From the NCBI RefSeq assembly GCF_003590095.1, contig NC_039480.1, positions 7,727,328 to 7,791,327 on the forward strand: a stretch of 64,000 nucleotides of DNA, read 5' to 3'. Source of the DNA: Trichoplusia ni (lineage: Eukaryota; Arthropoda; Insecta; Lepidoptera; Noctuidae). The stretch's first letter is position 1; every line of letters begins with the position of its first letter. Shown piece by piece: positions 12,257 through 24,200 of this stretch. The position numbers and the translations under genes are program-made. The notes beneath the pieces are model-generated. The model ran no database searches. It was not told the origin of the DNA and saw only the letters and a list, made by a program, of their open reading frames with translations.

Positions 12257-15200
12257 GTATAATGAACAAATTTAAATCTGTAGCTATTACTACTAACCTT
12301 TACTTAAATATTTCTGAAACAAGGAGTTTTAAATACATGAACACATATCAAGCTAATAACTATTGTATTCAATTCATTCAATTCAATTTTTTTTTTCTGG
12401 AGAGTATTCCCTAACAGATTAATAAATATTAGATTAGTAGTAGTATTAGTTTTTGCAAAATTAATATGTAGACAAATTTTATACAGCATAGAATGGATGA
12501 TCTAAATAAATGAATTTGAAAAGAAAAAGTTTTGGACTAGGTTAAATAACTGAATTCAACACTTACTTTGCTCTTCAAAATGTACATATAAAAGTCGTGT
12601 CTGTTTTATTATATTTTGGTTGTTAGCCTCTTTTTATTGGATTACTATGACCATGACTTCATTGTATTAAGGGATATACTTTCCATTTTCAGATTATTTG
12701 ACACAAGTGAAGACAGATACAATAAAATCAAGAACGAAGTGAGCAACATGATAATGACACAAGTCGGCCTCACCATGTTCGAGTATGATAGAGACACGGA
12801 CTCATACACAGCCACCGGATACACATTCCATCTGTGTCCACAAGTAGTTGCAGATATTGATCAGTCATTTATATTCCAAGCCTCTACACTTAACTTTCTC
12901 TGCCAGCATAAGTTTGATTTTAATAAGGTGAGAATTGTTATCACATTAATACTGTATGTTAACAATGCAAGCAGGCTAAGGCCAAAAAAAACGGTTTGCT
13001 TTCTTTTTTTTTACATAAGTAAGAATGAGTAGAGATCCAGTATAAGCATTTTCAGTGCTTGATCAAGTGTGTCCCCAAATCATGCCACAATATAAATTGG
13101 CTCTAGCATAGGTTCCAGAGTACCAAGCCAATATAAATTGAAGTTTTAAATACTGCTTCTGTGCATGGGTATATACCTACAACATTTTGTAATAAAGCAG
13201 TGATCTATTCTCACAGTTTGTTTTCTAGTTATTGATGAATATTTTGCATAGTAAGCCAAATTTTGTTGATAACCAATTTTTTCTCTATTATTTGTTTGTA
13301 TGTTTGAGCATCTGACAAAGTCATATAAAACAGCTATACCATTGCTGAAATGGAGGATGAATTTCCAATCTCATGTTACTCCTACACCTTGTGTTTCCGT
13401 TACTATTATAATATTTTTATCTGCACTACATTTCAGTTTACTTATGAAGGGCTTCCTTATCTAAGTAAAGTAGAAGCAGTCAAAGTCCAAACATATCTTG
13501 AAAATGGCCTATTACTCAAAGATCATGCAAGAACATTATCAATGGATGAGGAAAGACAGCTGCAACAGTACTGCTCTCAAGTTTCTAAGTAAGACCTGCA
13601 AATTAACATGAGGTTGACATTATAAGTAAAACTATTTTATTATTTTCCTGTTAAGTTGCCCTTAGTTATAACGAAACTTTATTAATTGAAATACCTAGTC
13701 TTTCATTCCATATACATCAATTATTCAACTTTTCGTTTTTAAGTTACTAGTCGATTACAAAATTAACTCTAAGAATTATATATTATTAAGCTTCATGGTA
13801 AAGGACTCCACGCTGAATGTGCACGACGTGTCGTGGGTCCGATTCCTGCGAACGACAAGGATTTGTGAGATCCGTAAACACATTTTTTTGAGGGGTCTGT
13901 TGCGCATGTACAGCACCCGCGACAAAATGTGCCATCTTTAGACAAGGAGCCATCTTCAAAAAATAAAATGAATTATAGTGCTTTAAGTTGCCAGCGACAG
14001 TACAACTATCACATGGGGTCATAAGCTGTATGTAACATTTGACCTTCTTCTAAGGATTTTGAAGACCATTATCAACCACTCTGAAAGTGTTATCCACTTT
14101 AAAACTTATATCATGTTTATACAAAATTATTTTCGTTTCCTCTAAACACTACATTCACAAACAATAAATCATATTACAGATGGCTGATACAAAATGAGGA
14201 AGACACAATATACTTGGACGTGGAGAGCCCTGTCCTGCGATACCTCACTCACATGGAGATCAGGTCGCGGTTCCCGAAGGTCCTCACTACGGATAGTTTA
14301 GGTAATAGTAAGAAGGTAATTCGCTAGTGTAGATCGTAGCACTGTTTTAACTTTTATTCATTTGTCTCTAAAGTGGCAGCAAGGCTAAATTTTTGCTTGT
14401 GGAGACCAACTCAGGTTTGGATCAGGTTTTGATTTGGTTCAGGTTTCCTTATATATTTCAATTTAAGGCCAAAATCGTTGTAATAAATAAATTAATAATG
14501 ACACGTTCATCTAAGCCTAGGGCAATTATTATTATTTAACCGTTGGACATCCAAGTGAAAGCGATCCTCTCGAATTCACATTTTAGTAACAAATTAATTA
14601 TCTCTTGCTACAAGCACCAAAGGAAAACAAAGTTAATAAACCGGCACGACCAACCGACTAAATTTCAAAACCGAAAAGTCGTATCGACAATATCTTAGAT
14701 ATTGCCCTAATTGGCATCCACCTCCTCGGGGTATAAAGTTTGAACAATCTTAATAACCACGGGGCAACCTTAGGCAAAAAAGAGGTTGGCGACTGCCTTT
14801 AGCGTTTTGGAAGCGGATGTAAAACGCGCTTCGGTAAAGGCCACTCACTGTTTGCTCCCGTAGGGGATCCTACAATCAAACCACAAACACCCAACTAGTC
14901 AAGTCAGCAGAGCGCGCTCATGCGGCCAAAGTATTAATGTATTTCTGTGCGAAATACACTATGAAAGAATAAAGACTTCGGGTTACGAAAAAGGAAAGAA
15001 ATACACCCATTTTTATGTTATCTAATACCAAGTCGTTTGTTTCAGGTGCTTGTGTACAGACATGAATCAGTCGCAGGCGCAAACAACGCTCCAGAATCAC
15101 AACTACAAGAAAATCTAATGAAACATCTCCTAGGATTCTCACAAGTGATAGCATTGCTTGAAACTTCGAAGAAGCCAATTGTTGGCCACAATATATTCCT

Positions 15201-18200
15201 TGACACCATACTACTACACAATCAGTTTATCGGACCACTACCACAAGAATACACAAAGTTCAAGCAAAACATTCACAAAACGTTTCCCTTCCTATTTGAC
15301 ACCAAATACATATCCTACGAGATGTCTAGAAAACTCAGTTACCGTGAAGTTTGGAAGTCGAACAACTTACAAGAGTGAGTACCGCACTAATTATGTAAAT
15401 ACTTCTCGCTTATTTTTCTATGCCCTGATTAATCGCATCAAAGTATTTTTTACACAAGTTCATTCATAAATATTAACAGCGTTTACATAACACTCGTTTA
15501 CTTATATCATTATAATTTTAAAGCCAATGAATTGTTTTTGAAAATAAACATCGCAAGATTAAACGACTCTCGTGAAAATATTGGGTATACATTGAAAATT
15601 AGAACTTGTTAAAAGCTGTTAAATGTGCAGACAAACAAACAAAACTATTAGATAAAAGTTATGAGTGTAATTAAGGGAACGAACAGATTTGCAGCGCCTG
15701 AATGATTGATGTTCTGAATGTTGCGTATTTGTTCAATGTAAGAGCTAATATTTAGGCGTTTTGTAAGTTATTCGTTATGGCCGCTACTGCAATATCGATC
15801 GAGCCGTCGACGTAATGACTCCTGCCGCCGACGCGTTAACGACTGTCGTCGACAGGTGGCGACGGCTGAAGTAGCCTTGCCGGTAATAGCTTGCAGTTTG
15901 TCTGGAAGCTTAACTTGAAGTGTACCCTTAGTTGGTTACGTTAATGTCCGAGCGATCATGATGGTTTTAAGATAGCGCGCCACTTTTCTCTATTAGCCGA
16001 CATCCTAGTTTTTCGGTAATGTCAGACTTTTAATGACCGCCCCCTATCCCTGAGTCGCGGACCCCTGGACAACCCTTATGGACAATCCCGGTGGATAAGG
16101 GGTCATCCTGCTGCCATCATTTCAAGGACCCTCTACGACAGACAATTTGGTCCGTCCATCACGTAGAACAAATTTTGAAATTGTTTTTACACATTTTCTA
16201 CATACTACACTTACGATTCACTCATGGAAAAATAAACTAGAAGTTTAGTAGTGCTCACGATATGTTTTGTTATCTATTGCAGTTTGTATGAATTTTTCTC
16301 GGAAGGCAAATGTAAGCAGTTACGGAAAGGAGTCAATCATATAAAGCTGAGCCGAGAATTCAAAGACAATCAGACCTACCATGAGGCGGGATGGGATTCG
16401 TATTGTTCAGGTACTAGACACACAACCAGATTAGGTCAAAGGTGGAATTGTTAAAATGCTTTAGAACTTTTGAAACGTTTGAAGTTAGATCCAGGTGCTC
16501 TTAAATATTATATTTTATTAAATTTACCATCGTTTTCTTCGGACCTTGGAAATATTTACAAAAATACTATAGACATAAGGTTTTACCGTCCAAAATTATC
16601 TTGAGCTTTTCAACAGAGCCAAAAGTTATACCCTAATCGCATACGTCCACGTCGCGTTGAAAAACGTCTGACTATCTGTTAATTTCACTTTAACGCCCAA
16701 TACCCGTCAATAAAGGTATAGCGTGTCTGCCTTATAAACATATTCTAAAACGAATTTGTCATATTTAAAATATCATCACACTTAAAAAGCACACATGCAA
16801 ATATGGCTAGTTGCATTGAAATTGTCATCATTCATCCAGGGTACTGCTTCGTCCGGCTGGGGCACTGGATCGCCAGCGAGAACCGCGGCAGCTACACAAC
16901 CGTCGGGCCCACTGAGACGCTGACAGCCTTAGCGCCATACTGTAACAAGATCAACGTCATACGAGGCGCTATTACTTATATGGTGAGACAGATTTCATTA
17001 TGATTATGTTCTGATTTGTGACAATATCATGTTAACTTATTTTGACTCGAAATTTTACGACAGCTTATATCGTAAGACACCAGACATATAGAGCATACGC
17101 ATGTGCGCGAGCAAGGGTACGCTCTCTGTTCCCTTACTCTCATAGCTCGATTGCAATCCGACTTGAACGGGGAAAGCTCAAGCGCAACCCCTCATTTTCA
17201 CATGTTTTACGAAACACGGAAGCTGTGATTTTTATCCGTGAAACGCATAATTCTAACAATGGGTGATAAAATTCGAGACGTTTAACTTGGCAGCCTTGCG
17301 CTGCGGTCGTACCACTAGGCTATAACAGTAGACAATATAGAGTACGTACTTGGCTAAGCTCGCGGGTCGTTACCAAAGGTAATTTATGTCAATTCTTGGG
17401 CTAAGCCAACGTCACGTCTATCTGAATTCTGTATTCGGGATCGATTCTGCGGTGTTACCTTTAAAACAGACAGGCCAAATTATTTATTCTCTTTAGTGGA
17501 ACCATTTAACTTGTTTATTTCCAACCTCCTACTAATACAGATGAACAAAGAAGGAATTACGTACTTACATTGATTGATTATTACTCGTATATAAACTAGT
17601 TCACATTCTACGCTAATATATGGTCTTCATCATTACATACGGGATGTTTTAACTAGCTCAGAACAGACTCTTCCCTGTATCCGACAAGACGAAAATAAAG
17701 ATGGCCGCCGTCATGAGAAATTTTGACGTACACTGATAAATGACTTAGAACATGGCTGACGCTTGTATATAAATCAAACAGTGGAGTGTACGTCGAGTCT
17801 TGGCCCATTGTATGGTCATTACTGTTTCAGCTCATAACTTCAATAATATCACCACTAAAGAGGACCATTTTAGACATTATATGGCAATAATTGGCAGCAA
17901 ATCGGCAATAATATTAGGCGAAATTGAATTCAGCCCTTTATTTTCATGGCTTCGTGGTATTGGTTTTGATAGATTTATACGTATGGACGGTTTTAGGGAA
18001 TGCGTTAGGTAATTATGCAGAACATTCAACCGCTCCACCCAACTTCTTGTAGTGTTACATGCATACAAATTACTTGATGTTACTATCACCTCTTATTTTC
18101 AAACACTGGAACGTCTATTTATCCATTCTCTATGAAAGAGCAGACATGATCGCCATAGATGTAACAGAATTACGTAAACCTAGGATGGAAAATATGGCTT

Positions 18201-21200
18201 ATGGTCATAGGGTCAATAATACTTTCATGTCTTGGTTTTATGGCCGTTATTAAAATTAAAGGGCAATAAGAATTTTGAGTTTCTTAAGTATTTCTGCAAA
18301 ACCACACAAATGCTGCAAGCGGTGCCGTTTTATAATGATTTACACGTCGTATGATAACAATCTGTGTGTTCTGAAGTATTTGTGTTTTCAGGTGATAAAA
18401 TTATGTGTTATAAGCTTGCGTCTTAATATGTCTACTCAAATAAGAATTTGAAAAAAAAAACAGGACTTGATAATTGTTCTCTAAAAATTTGTCAACCATT
18501 AGCTTGTATTCAAATATTTTTTAAACCGTCGCTTTTTAACATAATACAATTTTAAATTGGTTTTTAAACAGTCAAAAGTTTATTTCATATTTTTAATCTT
18601 CTACTATCTACTATTACTCAAATAACTAAAAAATATTTATCAACAAAAAATCGCGATGTAAACCCAATTATGTATAAAGCTAAACACCAAACAGCTACAA
18701 AGCAATCGCCAAACATCTTCCCATTGCCTATAAATAATGGGCAAACCTTGACCTTCCTTCTATCATCGCAGTTCGAATAATTCGCAATGATAAAGAGTAA
18801 AGGCTCATTTGGATACGGCGAGAAATAAGGTACGGTGTACGATACATTGCCGGCAATTTTTAATCACATTAGACACCAAAGCGGCTTAGCTCAGCAATGT
18901 ATACCAACTCGCTCTATATTTCTCGTCTCGTTTAATCGCCTCCTTTACTCATTTGTCGACGACATTTGGGTTAGCTCCACGATCCGCTTCGGGCCTGATG
19001 AAATCACTCGACGATAGATCCCGAACGTTTGTACAATTGTGATGGAATCCTACGTCCGTCACTGTGATATTTTTATCCTATACTAGTTGTATTTTACACT
19101 AATGTTCTGTTAATCATCAGGTTCGTTTAATATTTTATGATTTGCGTCTCTCGCATTTGGCAATCATAAAGCTGATAGTACATTTGTCAGTGGAGTATTT
19201 AGAAATACAACATTGTACTATCTGTCTGTAATTTTACATCCGTTTTACTCAATATCGGAGATTTTTGAAGGATAAAATCAGAAATGAGATTATCCAGAGA
19301 AGAACTGGAGTGACCGACAAAGCTTGAAGAGTAGCAAACTGAAATGGCAGTGGGCTAGCTGTGTCTGTCGAAGGACCGATGGCTTTTGGAGCAGACGAGT
19401 CCTAGAGTGGAGACCACGAATCGGCAGTGTAGGACGTCCCCCAGCCTGATGGACCGATGACCTTAAAGTTCTGGTTCGGACTGGTTGCGGAAGACGGAGG
19501 GCCGTGTGATGTGGCTTAACTTGGAAGAGGTCTATGTCCACCATTGGATCTCGATAGGCTGAATTGATTACTCAGGATGTCATGTGATGATATGACCTAC
19601 GGATACTGTATACTCCTTAATGTAGTCATGCGTCCGAACGCGAACTCTGAAAACATAACTTTCCTCTTTTGGGTAGTCTGCGAAAAAAAATATCATCTAT
19701 TAATGTTAGGACCACCCAACAAAAAAATAAAAAATAAATTGTTAACTATGTTTTTCATCAGAATGAACAGCCACAGTTCTTATAAACCCACGGTATCGAC
19801 CTCTCTCTTAAACATAACATTTTATATTTGCATTTAAAATCAAAATAAGTATAATGCTCTGTCTACACTATGCTTATATGCAATCACCTAAGTCTGCCTT
19901 CATTTACCCCCCTCCCACTCAATGTTTGCATTAATACGAACGAATAAAATAATGTAACGTTCATTTTAATTTCGCTGAACATGATAATCGCACATTATAA
20001 CGCTCGTATAACTGTTAGCACGGTTCTGACGACTGCATGATTTATGATTACATGTTCACGAACTCCCTACATTCATTATTATTTTGAAGTATATTATTAT
20101 TGGTATTGAGTTTAGTCCTGTTTTGGCAGACGTATTTTGTCTATAATTTCGAGTGGTAAAGGTCACCATGGCACCGTGCGACCTGTCGCTGATTTAATCC
20201 CCGCGCATTTAAGAGTTTTTTTTTATTGAATAATCACTAAAGATTTGGTTAAATTTCTTGATTGTTTAAGTAAATTTTATTTTGTCTCTGTATTGCGTTA
20301 TTTTTTGCTAGCAGCCACAAAAAGCTCTTGACTATAAAACCGCATACCCTCTATCTCAAAAATTATAAAAATGTGAAACAAAATTATTTTGTTTTGAAAA
20401 TAATAACTAATAAACAACAGCAAAACATGAGTAACATATTAGTTTTTCTTGAAGTCATCATTCAGTTGTCATGATTCACTTCTTAGCTGATAGATTTACT
20501 ATCCAGTGCAAAAAACCGGTGATGTGCGAAAATAAGGGTTCCGTACAAATTGTGAAAGATAAACAAATGCCCTAATTTATTTGTCACCCATCAACAAATT
20601 AATGCCAGTTGCTTAACCTCAAAGTTTTTAGTATTTGTTGTTATAGCGGCAGCAGAAATGCTTCATCAATGTCCAAAAATTTTAAATGTCTTGCCATTAT
20701 AATTCATTAGATACAGCCTGGTGTGGAACGGATGGATCGATAACGGAGCCTCAGTAATGGGGTTCCGTTTTACCCCTTTGTTACGGAACTCTAAAAAGTC
20801 TTAGGCACAGTACAAAAAGAACTTCGCCCGGTTTATATGTCTGGCTGTGAACTTTACGTTACAAACAACATAAGTCAAAGCTACATCGTATATTACGTTT
20901 GAAAATTATTACACATTTTTTATGTTTTAAAAATACATCTATCATTTTTGTTATTTCAGAGTTTCGCGGAAAACGATCCGCCGCGGCATCGGCCGCCGTT
21001 GCTGCACGTCAAGGCGCTTGCGCAGCGGACCATCAACATTGGACAGGTACTAATGTCACAGAAATTAATGTAATAAGTTTAATTATGTTGAAGAATAATC
21101 ATTTTACATTTAATCGGTCTTTAAATGTAGGGATTTCATATTGAAGACTAAAAACGTTGATCTTCGTATGCGGACGCTTTGTTAGCGCTTTTTTTGAAAC

Positions 21201-24200
21201 CTTCTTGTACATACTTATTATTTTTAATGCGTGTCGCGGAACACTTGCTGGCAAATATGATCATAAAAACAATAATTTCAGTGACTACTAAGTAAGACTA
21301 TGTTGAATCCTTTTTTCCTTTGACACTTCCATTTGTAGTTTTGTTAAGTTAAAGTAAACTTATTGGGAGTTGCATAAGTATTTGCCCCACTTATAGATAA
21401 TAGCTAACAATCTGCCATTGCCATGAAAGTTTCCCATTCACATCGGGATCATCTGCCCATAATTTAGTACTTATGGGTTAGTACCAATATATCAATATAA
21501 TAACACCTGACAATTTCGTACATTGTACATAGTCATCACGTGAACACTCCGTTCAATATGAAGATACACTATTTTCGTTGATTTTGCATTAGTGTATGCA
21601 CGCCGTATTTATTATTATAAGATCGTAGAGGCGTTAAATTTATTATGTATTTCAGCACTATCTACTATCTGCACTGTGTTCAAATAAATCCAAATATACA
21701 CCCGGTATAAATACAATGCTTCGCTATCGCGCCGAGCATTCAGCATACGACGACCGACGCGGCAGGCGAATGTTAAGGAATGCATTCTCGTAGAACTACA
21801 CTTAATTATTATACTAGACATTACTACAAATAGTGGCTAGTGTTAAACATGTAAACTAACTCTACCGTTATTTCGAATACTAAGGTCAATGCACAATAAA
21901 TGACTAACAAAACAATTCAATCGCATGTATTTACAAAACATTATTTAAGCTCCAAACGTGATTATGATAATAACGTTCGATACGTTCGTGATCTGGCAGA
22001 GCTCAAAAGGAATTGCATAACCGGTGTTAAACAATGCTATTTTTGTTCGGATCGTAAACATCGTGTCGGGTTCATCTGCGTCTGTATCCTCGGAGCCAGA
22101 TTTAGCGGGTGTTCGCTAAGAAACGGTTATGGTAGTAATAATTGTCACGTCGAGGAGGAGCGCGGGATCTGGGCCCGGCGCGCGCGTGTGTGCGTGCGCG
22201 ACACGGCGGCTGGCGCGGCGCCAGGGGTACGCACACACGCGCACGCACCCACACGCATACCTCCCCCGCCGTACACATATTTCCCGTTGCTAGTTAAAAC
22301 AGATTGATAATGCCCAAGTGTCACAGGCGAAAATCTTTATTTTTGTACCGCCTGCCGTTTTTTAACCGGTGCGGTCGGTGTTTGATTTCTCTAATGTACA
22401 AAATCTCTTTTTCATGCCACTGTCAAGGTTGATTTAAGGTTGAGATATAAATAAGATCATCGTAGAACGAGTGCCGCTCGTCGCTATATTTCATAGCGGG
22501 ACAGATGGATGGGGTTTTGATTTAGATTCTTTAATGTATGCTAGGTGGCTTCGGCGCTCGCGGGCTTCGGTAATATAGATGTGAAGCCTCACGGACGACG
22601 AACTGCCCTCGTTGCCGCTGTTACACACCAAACGTAAGTATTCAAAGACAAGAGCAACAGATAACAATTATTTAGTACTAAAAATACCCACTTTACTAAA
22701 AAATCCTACCCCAATATGGTTAAATAATTAATACACGCAAATAAAAGCATTTAATTTATAATGGGACATTTAGTTCTCGTTAAACCCAGATTAGACTACC
22801 CGGCCGTCTTTCTCTATAAATAGCTTGCAGCAATCTGTATATAAATTAACGAAGCAAACGTACACACATAAATGTTGTATGGTAACAGTTTCTAATACAT
22901 TGTCTGTTGAACAATGTCGAATGTATATTTGACGCTTGTGGAACAAATGCTGTAAAATAATGTATTTTGACTATTGTCAACTGTTTTATGCGTATATTAT
23001 CTTTCCACTCAAAGTTTTCCTTGAAATTTTCAACTAGCCTATAGTTTCTTAACCATCGGATAAAACTGTGGCACAGCGTAATTCCGTCTGTCCGTCGGTC
23101 AGACACCAGCCTAGCTAGACATTTGACATTTCCACAGATAATGTATTTCTGTTGCCACTATAAAAACAAAGGCTAAAATAAAGAGCTAAGTTGAGCAACG
23201 ATTTTTATTCATCATAGTCATAGTCATATTGTTAACAACCGATGTTTTTTCATTACCTTATTTTTACGGAACACTTGTTGCCGCATGTCCCGACAACTCA
23301 TAATCTTAGTCCATTTTATATTAATGATGCTACCTATTATCACAAACCTTGACAACGTGAAGCGAAAAGTAACAGAGAGAATAGACATGCTCAGGCTACT
23401 ACATAGATACTTGACAGGCCTGTTGGTCTAGTGGTTAGTGATCCTGACTGCTATACCGGAGGTCGTGGGTTCGATTCCTGCCCAGGACAAATGTTGTGTG
23501 ATGAGCGTCATCTGTCATTTGTTCTGGTGTCTGGGTGTAATTTATCTAGAAAGAAAGAAAGAAAAAGTGTTTTATTGCGAACTTGAACGCATACATAACA
23601 CAACACACTAATATAACATAAAGAAAAAGATAAAACAAAAAAGAAAAATATATATATATATGTATATAAAAATCAAACATGAGGGGGTAGTATGCGTAAC
23701 AATCTCGCAATACGGCCCTCGCTCAGCATAATGCTGCGACCTAATGCGAAAAAAAGTCACAGCGCTGATTTTCAGCGATAATATGTATGTATTTAGAAAT
23801 ATATAAGTAAGTTTATCAGTTGTCTGGTTACCATAACACAAGCTCTGCTTAGCTTGGGATCAGATAACCGGGTGTGAGTTGTCCCAGGATATATTATATA
23901 CTAGCTGTTGCCCGCGACTTCGCCCCCGTGGGTAGAAGATATAAGTTATGATTTATACCTGCCCTGTTTTTTTAACATTTTCCATTGTATCTTCGCTCCT
24001 ATTAGTCGCAGCGTGATGGTTTATAGCCTAAAGCCTTCCTCGATGAATGGTCTATTCAACACAAAAATAATTTCTCAATTTGGACCAGTAGTTCCTGAGA
24101 TTAGCGCGTTCAAACAAACAAACAAACAAACTCTTCAGCTTTATATATTAGTATAGATATTATACTAAAAGAACAGATATGTAAAAATGTTTCAGACGGG

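Noticed and set aside
23420..23490. Possible true tRNA gene
   Set aside because: Same head as several SINE copies in the window and no complete cloverleaf.
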